Of a stretch of DNA of 64,000 nt, positions 31,842 to 40,515 are shown in pieces (the stretch's first letter is position 1; every line of letters begins with the position of its first letter). Source of the DNA: DATMQA01 sp035566895. Its GTDB lineage: Bacteria > Verrucomicrobiota > Verrucomicrobiia > Limisphaerales > UBA8199. The stretch is from contig DATMQA010000208.1 in assembly GCA_035566895.1 (NCBI GenBank), positions 1-64,000 on the forward strand. Reading direction: 5' to 3'. The notes beneath the pieces were generated by a model that ran no database searches, had not been told where the DNA came from, and saw nothing but the letters and a program-made list of their open reading frames with translations. Both the position numbers and the translations under genes were made by a program.

Positions 31842-33096
31842 GGACATTTACGACAGCCCCACCTTCCGGATGGCCTGCCAGCAGTTTGACCTTGTCGCCG
31901 ACCACCTGGAGATTCCAGAGTCGGAACGCGGACGGCTCAAGTTCCCCAAGCGCTCGATGACCGTCGCGCTGCCGATTCGTCGTGATGACGGCTCAACCCA
32001 GGTTTTCGCCGGCTACCGTGTTCAGCATCATCTGACCCTCGGCCCTACCAAGGGCGGGTTGCGCTATCATCCCGACGTTTCGCTCGGCGAGGTGGCGGCG
32101 CTGGCGATGTGGATGAGTTGGAAATGCGCCTTGACCGGCCTGCCTTACGGCGGGGCCAAGGGCGGTATCGCCTGCGACCCGGGCAAGATGTCTCGCGACG
32201 AACTTGAGCGACTCACGCGGCGCTACACGCAGGAGATGATTCCGTTCATCGGTCCGCAAGTCGATGTGATGGCGCCTGACCTCGGCACCAACGAGCAGGT
32301 GATGGCCTGGATCATGGACACCTACTCCGTTCACATGGGCGCCACCGTGCCGAGCATTGTCACCGGCAAACCGGTGCTGCTGGGCGGGTCCCTGGGTCGG
32401 CGCGAGGCCACCGGCCGGGGCGTGGGCTACCTCGTCAACCGCGCGGCTGATACCATCGGGTTGGATGTGAGCAAAGCCACCGCAGCGGTGCAGGGCTTCG
32501 GTAACGTCGGCTCCATCGCGGCCCTGTCGCTGGCGCGGTACGGCGTCAGGATTTTCGCCGTCACGGATGCGATGGGTGGGGTTTTCAACTCGAACGGCTT
32601 GGACCTTTGGGCGCTGGAAAAACACGTCGCCCAAAACAAAACCGTCGCCGGTTTTCCTGAAGCCGAGCCGCTGACCAATGAACAATTGCTGGTGTTGGCT
32701 TGCGACATTCTGGTGCCGGCTGCGATGGAGCGGCAAATCACCGAGGGGAACGCCGGCAAAATCAAGTGCCGCATCCTGGCCGAGGCGGCTAACGGACCCA
32801 CGACGCCTGAGGCCGACGTGATTCTGAGGCAGCGCGACGAGATTTTCGTGATCCCGGACGTGCTCTGTAACGCCGGCGGTGTGGTGGTCTCGTATTTCGA
32901 GTGGGTGCAAGACCTGCAGAGCTTTTTCTGGGGTGAGACGGAAGTAGTCGATAAGCTGTTTCGGATACTGGAAACCTCCTTTACCCAAATCGTGACGCTG
33001 AGCCGGAAGCAGAAGCTGCCGATGCGTTTGGCAGCGTTGAGCTTGGGGATCAAACGGGTGCAGGAAGCGAAGAAGATGAGGGGGTTGTTCCCTTGA
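31840..33096 (+). CDS. gdhA: Glutamate dehydrogenase (Glu/Leu/Phe/Val dehydrogenase family)
   Basis: A 418-residue enzyme that interconverts glutamate and 2-oxoglutarate plus ammonia. The substrate-binding and catalytic stretch is KGGLRYHPDVSLGEVAALAM followed by GLPYGGAKGGIACDP. The dinucleotide-binding domain has AAVQGFGNVGSIAALSL. NAGGVVVSYFEWVQDLQSFF is the C-terminal family block. The length fits the hexameric class. The symbol is given by family; leucine or phenylalanine as substrate is less likely but cannot be excluded. There is no Shine-Dalgarno sequence, because a heptamer array fills the region up to the ATG. Confidence 0.87.
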   Translation: MDIYDSPTFRMACQQFDLVADHLEIPESERGRLKFPKRSMTVALPIRRDDGSTQVFAGYRVQHHLTLGPTKGGLRYHPDVSLGEVAALAMWMSWKCALTGLPYGGAKGGIACDPGKMSRDELERLTRRYTQEMIPFIGPQVDVMAPDLGTNEQVMAWIMDTYSVHMGATVPSIVTGKPVLLGGSLGRREATGRGVGYLVNRAADTIGLDVSKATAAVQGFGNVGSIAALSLARYGVRIFAVTDAMGGVFNSNGLDLWALEKHVAQNKTVAGFPEAEPLTNEQLLVLACDILVPAAMERQITEGNAGKIKCRILAEAANGPTTPEADVILRQRDEIFVIPDVLCNAGGVVVSYFEWVQDLQSFFWGETEVVDKLFRILETSFTQIVTLSRKQKLPMRLAALSLGIKRVQEAKKMRGLFP

Positions 33097-33113
33097 GCTA
33101 AATCGTAAATGTT

Positions 33114-34061
33114 ATGGCTCGTTTGTTTTCAGGGTTGTTGGGGACAGTGTTGGTTTTGACGGCGTCCTGCAACAAGGTGCCGGAAGGAGCCGCCTCGAAG
33201 GTAGTATCAACTGAACCGAGCACGAACCAGCAGGTCTTTCAGGCAAGGGGGATGGTGGTGGAGGTGAAACCGCGCGAGAGGCAGGTCGAGATCAAGCACG
33301 AAGCTATTCCGGGTTATATGCCGGCGATGACAATGCCGTTTGACGTGAAGGGGACCAATGACCTGGCTGGGTTGGAGCCGGGTCAGGTGATTTCGTTCCG
33401 CCTCATTGTGACCAAGACCGAAGGCTGGATCGACCAGATTCAGAAGCTGGCCCCGCCGACGGCGAAGGCGCCGCCCGGCGCAACGACCATTGGCGAGACT
33501 ACGAACATTCCCTTGGAGTCGCTGCACGAAGCCGAACCGCTCAACCCGGGCGACGTGCTGCCGGAGTATCATTTCATCGACCAGTTCGGCCAGCCGTTCA
33601 GCACCAGGGCGTTCAAAGGCCAGGCGCTGGCAATTACGTTTCTATTCACGCGTTGCCCGTTTCCCAATTTTTGTCCGCGGGTGGCCACCGAATTTTCGGA
33701 GGTGCAACAAAAGCTTTTGGCGATGGCCAATGGCCCGACCAATTGGCATCTTCTGACCATCTCGTTCGACCCGGAGTTCGACAAGCCCGAAGTGCTGAAA
33801 GCCTATTCGCAAGCTTTCGAGTGCGAGCCGGGGCACTGGACCTTCGCTACTGGGAAACTCGAGGAAATCACTCGCATCGGTGACCAGTTGGGCCTGGCTT
33901 TTTGGAAGGATGAGACCGGAAGTATCAGCCATAACTTGCGCACAGCGGTGGTGGATGCGGCGGGCAAGGTGCAGAAGATCTTTCAGGGGAACCAATGGAC
34001 AAGCGAGGAACTGGTGACGGAGATGGTGAAGGTGGCCGGGCCGGAGGGGTTACATCGTTGA
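33114..34061 (+). CDS. Sco1/SenC-family lipoprotein fused to an N-terminal CusF-like copper-binding domain
   Basis: A 315-residue protein. The N-terminus (MARLFSGLLGTVLVLTASC) is a lipoprotein signal with Cys19. Residues about 45-120 match the CusF-like copper-binding domain (QVEIKHEAIPGYMPAMTMPF, with the Met-rich metal loop). The C-terminal half is a thioredoxin-like Sco domain. Its Cys pair is spaced CPFPNFC (Cys181, Cys187) rather than the classical CxxxC, and the copper His is in ISHNLRT near 272. It probably delivers copper to cytochrome oxidase or handles periplasmic copper. The last codons (LHR) and the stop come from an octamer array. Confidence 0.85.
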   Translation: MARLFSGLLGTVLVLTASCNKVPEGAASKVVSTEPSTNQQVFQARGMVVEVKPRERQVEIKHEAIPGYMPAMTMPFDVKGTNDLAGLEPGQVISFRLIVTKTEGWIDQIQKLAPPTAKAPPGATTIGETTNIPLESLHEAEPLNPGDVLPEYHFIDQFGQPFSTRAFKGQALAITFLFTRCPFPNFCPRVATEFSEVQQKLLAMANGPTNWHLLTISFDPEFDKPEVLKAYSQAFECEPGHWTFATGKLEEITRIGDQLGLAFWKDETGSISHNLRTAVVDAAGKVQKIFQGNQWTSEELVTEMVKVAGPEGLHR

Positions 34062-34113
34062 ATGGGTTACAAAGTTATAAGGTTACAGGTTTGCATGGTT
34101 GTGAAGTTACAAT
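34049..34113. repeat. 8-nt array (GTTACANN type) overlapping the Sco stop codon
   Basis: GTTACATC, GTTGAATG, (G)GTTACAAA, GTTATAAG, GTTACAGG, TTTGCATG, GTTGTGAA and GTTACAAT are in tandem. The first two units contain the last codons and the TGA of the Sco-type gene. The unit family is the same as at 16439-16560. GTGAATC/GTGAAAC-type heptamers follow on the minus strand at 34125-34142, touching the priA stop. Confidence 0.9.
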
Positions 34114-34142
34114 GGGCTCCTTCAAGATTCACGTTTCATGCC

Positions 34143-36461
34143 TCACCCCATGTCCACCGGGTCAATATCGACCGCCAGCGAGATGTCTTCGGGCAACGCC
34201 AGCGACTGGGTGAGTTGCGCGAGCTTGGCGCTGAGCGCGCTCATGCGCTGGGCGCGGAGCATGATTTGGTAGCGGTAAAAAGTTCCGGCGCGGAGCAGCG
34301 GGGCGGGGGCTGGGCCGGCCAGGACTAAACCCTTGAAATCAGCCAGGAGTTTGTCCAACTCGCGTTTGAGATAGTCGGCGGAGAATTTGACTTTCTCCTC
34401 GTTGCGGCCTTTGAGCGTGAGCAGGGCAATGCGGCTGACGGGCGGGTATTTGAGTTGCTCGCGAAATTCGAGCTCCTGGTCGTAGAAACCGATGAAATCG
34501 TGCCGGCGGGCAAATTGAATCGCCGGATGAAACGGAGTGAAGGCCTGCACAAAGACCTCGCCATCGATGTCACCACGCCCGGCGCGTCCGGCGACTTGGG
34601 TGAGCAACTGGAAGGTCCGCTCGCCTGCCCGGAAGTCCGGTTGGTGCAGAGCGAGATCAGCGTAGATGATGCCCACCAGAGTCACGTTGGGGAAGTGCAG
34701 ACCCTTGGCAATCATCTGTGTACCCAGGAGCACATCGATTTTGCCGGTGCGGAAATCCCCCAGGATGCGGCGATAGTCCTCCTTGCGCTTCAAAGCATCG
34801 GAATCCATGCGGACGATGCGGGCCTGGGGGAAGAGCTTGTTCAAGGTGTCTTCCACTTTCTGAGTTCCGATGCCGGCGAAACGGATTTCCTGGTTTCGGC
34901 AGTTCTGGTTGGGGCACACGGCCGGGACGAGTTCGGAGTGGCCGCAGATATGGCAGCAGAGTTTCTGTTCCTGGCGATGGTAGGTCAACGAGACGCTGCA
35001 ATTGGGACAACCGGCGACGTAGCCGCAACGGGGACATTGGAGCGAGGTCGAGTAGCCTCGCCGGTTAAGAAACAGGATGACCTGCTCTTTGCGCTCGAGG
35101 CGCTGGGCGATGGCCTCTTTGAGCTGCGGCGAAAAAATGGGAATCCCTTTTCCCCGGCGCATGGCCTGGCGCAGATCGACAATGCGCACGACTGGCATTT
35201 TCTTGTCATCAGCCCGGTCGAGCAGTTGCAAAAGCGTATATTTGCCCTTTTTGCAATTGTAGAAACTTTCCATTGAAGGCGTGGCGGAGCCGAGCACGAT
35301 GGTTGCGCCTTCCATCTGTCCACGCACGATGGCGACATCGCGAGCGTGGTAGCGGGGCGCCTCTTCTTGCTTATAAGTGTGCTCGTGTTCCTCATCGACA
35401 ATGATGAGCCCGAGCGGGTCCACCGGGGCGAAAATGGCCGAGCGCGCGCCGATAGCGATGCGGGCGCGGCCCTGGCGGATTTTGTGCCATTCATCGTGGC
35501 GTTCGCCGGAGGAGAGATGGCTGTGCAGGACGGCAACCAACGTCTGGAGCGGACCGGAGCTGAAACGAGCCTTGAAGCGCTCGACGGTTTGGGGTGTGAG
35601 CGAGATTTCTGGCACCAGGACAATAGCGCCTTTGCCCCGCTCGAGAGCGTGGGCGATGGCCTGGAGATAGACTTCGGTTTTGCCGCTGCCGGTCACGCCG
35701 TGAAGCAGAAAGGTGCGGGATGGGTGACGTGATGCGTGATGCGTGATGCGTGAAGAATCGTCCGGCCTTGTGGGTGGGGAGGTCAGCGGCTGAGTGGAAG
35801 TCACTGTATTGAGTTTCTCCTCACTCACTGCATTCATGGCCGCCGTGATGGCCTCCAACGCACAGGCCTGGGCCGGGTTGAGGGGCAGAGATTGGGAGGG
35901 CAGGATATGCTCACGAGCATAAGGGTCCCGTTCGGAAATCAGGGGAGCAACGGTCACCAGTCCTTTGTCTTCCAACCGCCGGATGGTGGCGGCGGTCGTT
36001 TGGGCCAGCTCCATTAATTCCTGAAGCGGCATCTCCCGGCGTTCTTCGATGATGTGCCAGATTTCCTTTTGGCGTTTAGCAAGCTTGGGCACATCGCCGG
36101 GGAACGGCAACGCGCGCACATACAGCCGCTCACGCCAGCCAGCCTGCTCGTGGCGGACGGCTTCCGGCAGCACGGCCTTCAACGCAATTTCCGGCGCGCA
36201 GCAATAGTACTCGCCGATCCAGCGAGCCAGCTTGAGGATCTTGGGCGTCACCAGGGTCTGAGCACCAATGACCTTGAGAATGGACTTGAGCCGGGGCTGC
36301 GTCGTCTCTTCGGCCAACGCAGTCACGCAGCCCAGCACCTTGCGCGAGCCGAGCGGCACCTGGACCCGACTGCCCACGTCGATCTGTTCCACCAACTCCG
36401 GCGGAATCAGGTAATCGAACTCCTTGCGGAGCGCCAGTTCCAATGACACGCGGGCGATCAT
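34143..36461 (-). CDS. priA: Primosomal protein N' (replication restart helicase PriA) with a repeat-derived insertion
   Basis: A 772-residue DNA helicase that reloads the replisome at collapsed forks. It begins with a 3'-DNA-binding domain. The Walker A motif GVTGSGKTEVYL lies near 254-265, with DEEHEHTYKQEEAPRYHARD as motif II. Cysteine pairs follow in a zinc-binding subdomain (CPRCGYVAGCPNC, CHICGHSELVPAVCPNQNC). The helicase end motifs include GTQMIAKGLHFPNVTL and QVAGRAGRGDIDGEV. Between the conserved ALEAITAAM stretch and Walker A there are about 35 extra residues (ending RITHHASRHPSR) encoded by a GTGATGC heptamer array. The frame stays open through it. Confidence 0.95.
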   Translation of the reverse strand: MIARVSLELALRKEFDYLIPPELVEQIDVGSRVQVPLGSRKVLGCVTALAEETTQPRLKSILKVIGAQTLVTPKILKLARWIGEYYCCAPEIALKAVLPEAVRHEQAGWRERLYVRALPFPGDVPKLAKRQKEIWHIIEERREMPLQELMELAQTTAATIRRLEDKGLVTVAPLISERDPYAREHILPSQSLPLNPAQACALEAITAAMNAVSEEKLNTVTSTQPLTSPPTRPDDSSRITHHASRHPSRTFLLHGVTGSGKTEVYLQAIAHALERGKGAIVLVPEISLTPQTVERFKARFSSGPLQTLVAVLHSHLSSGERHDEWHKIRQGRARIAIGARSAIFAPVDPLGLIIVDEEHEHTYKQEEAPRYHARDVAIVRGQMEGATIVLGSATPSMESFYNCKKGKYTLLQLLDRADDKKMPVVRIVDLRQAMRRGKGIPIFSPQLKEAIAQRLERKEQVILFLNRRGYSTSLQCPRCGYVAGCPNCSVSLTYHRQEQKLCCHICGHSELVPAVCPNQNCRNQEIRFAGIGTQKVEDTLNKLFPQARIVRMDSDALKRKEDYRRILGDFRTGKIDVLLGTQMIAKGLHFPNVTLVGIIYADLALHQPDFRAGERTFQLLTQVAGRAGRGDIDGEVFVQAFTPFHPAIQFARRHDFIGFYDQELEFREQLKYPPVSRIALLTLKGRNEEKVKFSADYLKRELDKLLADFKGLVLAGPAPAPLLRAGTFYRYQIMLRAQRMSALSAKLAQLTQSLALPEDISLAVDIDPVDMG
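35722..35756. repeat. In-gene 7-nt array (GTGATGC type) inside priA
   Basis: GGGTGAC, three perfect GTGATGC units and GTGAAGA lie in frame within priA, just upstream of the Walker A codons. The same unit is found in the 7683-7786 intergenic pair. Confidence 0.92.
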
Positions 36462-36528
36462 CGTTGTTGATTGCGCAAGGCCAGTTTCAAACGGAGGGAG
36501 ATAACGCTGTCGAAATGCAAGCCTTCCG

Positions 36529-37248
36529 TTAGTCCCTCGAGATTTCCTTCAGTCTTCGTTCTAATTCCAATCGTAGCGTCTCACGGTCCGCATCGGTGGC
36601 CTCGCGCGGGACACGCACTGGCGGGCCGAACATCATTTCACAGCGCGCGAAGGGCAACGGAATTTGAAAACGGTCCCAACTCTTGAGTTGGATTTTCCAG
36701 CTCAAGTAGTAGGACACGGGGATGATGGGGAGTCCGGTCACTTGCGCCAGGGACATGATCCCGCTGTGAACTACGTAGCGGGGGCCGCGCGGTCCGTCCG
36801 GCGTTATGGCCAGATCATAGTTTCGCTCTGCCCAGGTGGTCAGTTCGAGCAACGCTTGCGGTCCGCGCCGGCTCGACGAACCGCGCACCGGCTGGACTTT
36901 GAAGCACTCAAGAATCGCCGCCAGGAAGGCGCCATCTTTGCTGGCGCTGACCATCGCGGCCAGTCCGTGCGTCGAATTGTGCTTTTTGACATAGCCGTAA
37001 TAGGCGATCATGCACAGTACGAGCCGATTGTGCCACACGCAGTAAATGGCTTTGCGGACCGGCGGATTTTCAAAGTAGCCCGTGCCGTCATTCCATCGGT
37101 AGCGCAGCGTCGCCGCGACAGTCCGGATGGAGGCGAAGATCAGCCAGGCCCCGAGTCGTTGGTACCAGCGCGGCACGTTGGGCACGACAATTCCGCCGGA
37201 CTTCTTCGCCCGCGATGCGTGAGCGGCCGATGGGGAAGGTGAGTTCAT
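36529..37248 (-). CDS. DUF374 lysophospholipid acyltransferase-like protein
   Basis: A 239-residue protein. DUF374 members resemble lipid A/phospholipid acyltransferases. CVWHNRLVLCMIAYYG carries the His of the HxxxxD/N-type motif. SASKDGAFLAAILECFKVQ, VRGSSSRRGPQALLEL and ITPDGPRGPRYVVHSGIMSL are the family blocks. A single N-terminal hydrophobic stretch may anchor it to the inner membrane. The ATG overlaps the ruvA stop by 4 nt. It probably acylates a lipid precursor (inference). Confidence 0.85.
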   Translation of the reverse strand: MNSPSPSAAHASRAKKSGGIVVPNVPRWYQRLGAWLIFASIRTVAATLRYRWNDGTGYFENPPVRKAIYCVWHNRLVLCMIAYYGYVKKHNSTHGLAAMVSASKDGAFLAAILECFKVQPVRGSSSRRGPQALLELTTWAERNYDLAITPDGPRGPRYVVHSGIMSLAQVTGLPIIPVSYYLSWKIQLKSWDRFQIPLPFARCEMMFGPPVRVPREATDADRETLRLELERRLKEISRD

Positions 37249-37850
37249 CTGTTCTTCTTTAAACAGGCGCGTACCAGGTCCTCGACAGTCGCCTGCGCGC
37301 CGAGGGAACTTTGGACCCTGCGGACCGAGTCGTGGGCCTCGATTTGTTTGAAGCCCAGCGCCATCAAGGCCAGCACGGCATCGTTGAGTTTCTGATCCTC
37401 GGGCGTGAGGGCGCGCTGGGCGCTGGCAGCTTCCCAGGCCCCGGCAGCGCCGATCTTATCTTTGAGCTCTACCACGATGCGCTCGGCCGTCTTCTTGCCT
37501 ACGCCGGAGATCTGCGACAGCGCCTTGATATCGCTGTTAGCCACCGCCCCGCGAAAGGCGGTGACACTGATGCCGCTCAGAACGTTCAGGGCAATCTTGG
37601 GCCCGATGCCGCTGACGGTGTTGATGAGCAGACGAAACAGATCCCGCTCTGCCGTGGTCATGAAGCCGTAAAGGACATGGGCGTCTTCACGGATGGCCAG
37701 GTGCGTGAGCAACTTAACCTCCTGGCCAGGCTGCGGCAGCTTGTCATAAGAAGAGAGGGGGATCAGCGCTTCATAGCCGACACCCTGGACGTCCACCATC
37801 ACCTGGGTGGGGAGGGCCTCGACGAGCTTGCCGTGGAGGAAGGCGATCAT
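37245..37850 (-). CDS. ruvA: Holliday junction branch migration protein RuvA
   Basis: A 201-residue protein beginning MIAFLHGKLVEALPTQVMVD, the standard RuvA start. The OB-fold domain contains GVGYEALIPLSSY. Two helix-hairpin-helix motifs follow (SGIGPKIALNVLSGIS and SGVGKKTAERIVVELKDK). A C-terminal three-helix domain that contacts RuvB ends the protein (LGAQATVEDLVRACLKK). The frame is open far upstream, but the extra codons come from a GGACTTT heptamer array and the ruvC 3' end. It tetramerises on Holliday junctions with RuvB; no ruvB is in the window. ruvC lies directly upstream. Confidence 0.96.
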   Translation of the reverse strand: MIAFLHGKLVEALPTQVMVDVQGVGYEALIPLSSYDKLPQPGQEVKLLTHLAIREDAHVLYGFMTTAERDLFRLLINTVSGIGPKIALNVLSGISVTAFRGAVANSDIKALSQISGVGKKTAERIVVELKDKIGAAGAWEAASAQRALTPEDQKLNDAVLALMALGFKQIEAHDSVRRVQSSLGAQATVEDLVRACLKKNR

Positions 37851-37876
37851 GGATGAGAACGAATCGAGTGGGCGCA

Positions 37877-37950
37877 AATCCAAAGTCCAAAGCAAGAACT
37901 CACGAGACGAATCCCGGACTTTGGACTTTGGACTTTGGATTTTGGACCCT
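37877..37950. repeat. Inverted pair of 7-nt arrays (GGACTTT type) between ruvC and ruvA
   Basis: The left array reads AATCCAA, AGTCCAA, AGCAAGA (37877-37897). The right array reads GGACTTT three times, then GGATTTT and GGACCCT (37916-37950). Left and right are complementary around an 18-nt loop. The pair fills the gap between the ruvC stop and the ruvA start. Confidence 0.92.
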
Positions 37951-37971
37951 GAGCCCCTGGTTGCGGAAGAG

Positions 37972-38580
37972 TCATACTCGCTTCGGCGGGCTGAAGCTGA
38001 AGCGCCCGTGTTCCTGAGCATGGGTGAGAGCCAGGGCCAGGGCGTCGGCGGCATCAGGCGCCGGGGGAGCGGCCAGGCGCAACATTCGCTGGACCATTTT
38101 GGCGACGGCCAGTTTCTGCGCCGCGCCATACCCGACGATAGCCTGTTTGACTTTGCGCGGGGCCAACTCATAAATCTCGACTCCGGCCTCAGCAATGGCC
38201 GCCAATGCCGCGCCTCGTGCCTCTCCCATGATTAGCGCCGTCTGCAGGTTTTGCGCAAAAAACAGCCCCTCGACGACGCAGACCCCGGGGTGATGTTGTT
38301 CGAGGACTCCGCGCAGAGTCTGGACGATTTTCACCAGACAACGGCTATGTTCCCAGGACGACGGACAGGAGATGGTGCCGTGGGCCAAGGTTTGCGGCAT
38401 GGGTTTGGCCGAACGAATCACGCCGTAGCCGGTGCCGCGCAATGAGGGATCAAGGCCGAGAATCACGCGATGGGCGGGCGCATTAATGAAAGGAGTCGCT
38501 TCCAACACCGGCGTCGCTGTGCGCCGGGGATGGCCAAGGCGAGCCTGCATTTGGTTGAACTGCTGTGGCGTGATGCCCAT
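37972..38580 (-). CDS. ruvC: Crossover junction endodeoxyribonuclease RuvC
   Basis: A 202-residue Holliday junction resolvase. The acidic catalytic residues are visible in VILGLDPSLRGTGYGVI (first Asp), CVVEGLFFAQN (Glu) and the late PDAADALALALTHA (Asp pair). GYGAAQKLAVAKMV is a DNA-contact region. An N-terminal extension of about 35 residues (to PAHR) is longer than in E. coli RuvC, and part of it may be untranslated. It works with RuvAB encoded downstream. Confidence 0.94.
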   Translation of the reverse strand: MGITPQQFNQMQARLGHPRRTATPVLEATPFINAPAHRVILGLDPSLRGTGYGVIRSAKPMPQTLAHGTISCPSSWEHSRCLVKIVQTLRGVLEQHHPGVCVVEGLFFAQNLQTALIMGEARGAALAAIAEAGVEIYELAPRKVKQAIVGYGAAQKLAVAKMVQRMLRLAAPPAPDAADALALALTHAQEHGRFSFSPPKRV

Positions 38581-38622
38581 CCGGACGACGATGCCAGTTT
38601 TTACAGAGCGGTTAAAGTCAAA

Positions 38623-38752
38623 ATCCGAAGGCCGAAATCAGAAGCGCGAAAGAAGGCTGAAATCCGAACACGGAAAACAAGATGCCTGATCGGCATTTTC
38701 CCCGGATTTGGCGGTTCGGGTTTCTTTCGGCCTTCGGATTCGGGCTTCGGAC
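38623..38752. repeat. Inverted pair of 7-nt arrays (NCCGAAN/TTCGGNN type)
   Basis: The left array (38623-38675) has ATCCGAA, GGCCGAA, ATCAGAA, GCGCGAA, GGCTGAA, ATCCGAA, CACGGAA. The right array (38715-38752) has TTCGGGT, TTCGGCC, TTCGGAT, TTCGGGC and TTCGGAC with slight phase slips. It fills the 210-nt gap between ferritin and ruvC, where no gene is seen. Confidence 0.88.
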
Positions 38753-38790
38753 TTTGGGAACCTCAGTTCCGCCACTCCAATGAGCGAATG

Positions 38791-39315
38791 TCACTCTGCT
38801 TGCGCTCCCTTCTCCATTTTGGCGGTCTTGGCCTCCAGGCGGGTGATATAGTCCTCGACATGAATGAGGTTGCTCTCGCCCGCACGCTGGACAACTTTAA
38901 GGAGGTTGTCCATGCTGGAGACTTCCTCGAGTTGCTCTTTGACGAACCAGGAGAGCATGTCGCGAGAGATGTGATCCGATTCCTTAAGGGCCAGATCGAC
39001 CAGGCCGTTGATTTGGCTGGTGACGTTCATTTCGTGGTTGAGAGCCAGTCGCACGGCGTCGGCCGCATTTTTGAAATTCGTCCGTGGCGCCGGAATAGTG
39101 GGAATTTCGACCTTGCCGCCTGCGTCACTGAGAAAGCGGACGAAGCGCATGGCGTGGTCGCGCTCCTCTTCTGCCTGCAGATAAAAGTGCCCGGCCAGTG
39201 CGTTCAATCCTTCGCCGGCAAAGCGGGAGGCGATGGCCACATATTGCAGCGAAGCGCCGAATTCGTTGCCGATTTGCTGGTTGATCGCCGCGTTCATTTT
39301 GTTGCTGATGAGCAT
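38791..39315 (-). CDS. Ferritin (non-haem, FtnA-like)
   Basis: A 174-residue ferritin that stores iron as a 24-mer shell. The di-iron centre contexts are IGNEFGASLQYVAIAS (first Glu near 18), EEERDHAMRFVRFL (Glu/His near 50-54) and VKEQLEEVSSMDNLL. The length and helix pattern match bacterial non-haem ferritins rather than bacterioferritins, and no haem Met is apparent. The C-terminal tail (KTAKMEKGAQAE) is charged. It stands alone between repeat-filled gaps. Confidence 0.93.
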   Translation of the reverse strand: MLISNKMNAAINQQIGNEFGASLQYVAIASRFAGEGLNALAGHFYLQAEEERDHAMRFVRFLSDAGGKVEIPTIPAPRTNFKNAADAVRLALNHEMNVTSQINGLVDLALKESDHISRDMLSWFVKEQLEEVSSMDNLLKVVQRAGESNLIHVEDYITRLEAKTAKMEKGAQAE

Positions 39316-39417
39316 AAGGTTCTCTCTCAGTTAAGGGTTAAGTCCAAATTGTGTAGGCATCCTAACGCCGGTGCCTTGGCAACGCAACCTCTGGCCGGCA
39401 GCTCAGGCCGGGCCAAC

Positions 39418-40488
39418 CTATGCCAGGCCGAATTCTTTTTTATTTTGTTCGCAGGACACCAGCACCCGGGTGCCTGCCAGCCTGGTTTTGAGCAGGGTTT
39501 GTTCGTCAACGCCGCTGGCCAGCGGCAAAGCCACCTGCCCGCCCTGGGCGGCGCTACGCTGCATCGCCAGCATGATTTCCGCACCCAGGCAGGCATGTTC
39601 GAGGTTGCACTGGTGGACTTGCTTGTTGTCCAGCCAATCCGCCATCTCCTGGATGTAAGGTGGCATATCCAGGTCGTAATTCATAAGGCCCTCGCCGGAC
39701 TGATAGCCACCGGCTTTCGTCACCGCCCGCCAGCCACCATTGGTGAGCACCTCGGCAAAGCCTTCGGTGCCCTGCGCGCCGATGCGGTTTTTGCCCCACC
39801 ATTTGCCAACCTCGGGTTGGTCGGGCGCACCGGCGCCGCATTCGAAGACCCCGCGCACGCCATTGGCGAATTGGACAAAGCCGGCGATATAGTCTGGTGA
39901 GGGATGATTGTCACCAAACTTGAGGGCGCCGGAGGCCTGCGCCATCGCCCAAGTGGCCGGCACGTAATCATTGAACCAGCAGGTGTAATCAATCAGGTGC
40001 GACAGCATGTGGGTCATCCAGCCCGTGGCGCTGCCATAGACGGTATGGACGCGACCGAGCGCGCCGCTGGCGATAATGTCTTTCACCTTCTGGTAATGCT
40101 TGCCGTAACGGTGCTGATGGCTCACCACGGCCTTGACTCCGTCTTTTTTCAGCAGGTCGCGAACGGTGAATAATTCCGCGCTGGTCAGAGCGACGGGCTT
40201 TTCGAAGGCGACCAGTTTCGCCCCGCCGTCGATGGCCGCTTTGATGAATGGGGTGCGCAGATGTGGCATGGTGCAGAAGCAGAAAACGTCCGGTTTGACA
40301 GCTTTGGCGAGCGCGGCGGCATCGGTGCCTTTCTGGGGATTGCCGAGCTTGGCAGCGGCCTCATCAAGCCGTTTCTGGTCGATGTCGCAAATGCCGGTGA
40401 CCTTGAAGCGGGGGTTGGCATTGAAGGCCGTGGCATGGTGCATGCCGCGTTTGCCCATGCCGACGATAAGGACGGAATATTGAGTCAT
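39418..40488 (-). CDS. Gfo/Idh/MocA-family oxidoreductase (cytosolic)
   Basis: A 356-residue protein beginning MTQYSVLIVGMGKRGMHHAT, with the Rossmann motif at once and no signal peptide, unlike the exported homologue at 18063. The EKP signature appears in LVAFEKPVALTS, and the C-terminal domain starts with GSATGWMTHMLSHLIDYTCW. Family members oxidise or reduce sugars, inositols or nucleotide sugars with NAD(P). A TTG at 40500 is a less likely start. It follows a DegT aminotransferase on the same strand, separated by paired heptamer arrays. The two could act on one nucleotide sugar (inference). Confidence 0.87.
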   Translation of the reverse strand: MTQYSVLIVGMGKRGMHHATAFNANPRFKVTGICDIDQKRLDEAAAKLGNPQKGTDAAALAKAVKPDVFCFCTMPHLRTPFIKAAIDGGAKLVAFEKPVALTSAELFTVRDLLKKDGVKAVVSHQHRYGKHYQKVKDIIASGALGRVHTVYGSATGWMTHMLSHLIDYTCWFNDYVPATWAMAQASGALKFGDNHPSPDYIAGFVQFANGVRGVFECGAGAPDQPEVGKWWGKNRIGAQGTEGFAEVLTNGGWRAVTKAGGYQSGEGLMNYDLDMPPYIQEMADWLDNKQVHQCNLEHACLGAEIMLAMQRSAAQGGQVALPLASGVDEQTLLKTRLAGTRVLVSCEQNKKEFGLA

Positions 40489-40515
40489 AGTTGAAATCAA
40501 AAGCGTTGGTTCAAA

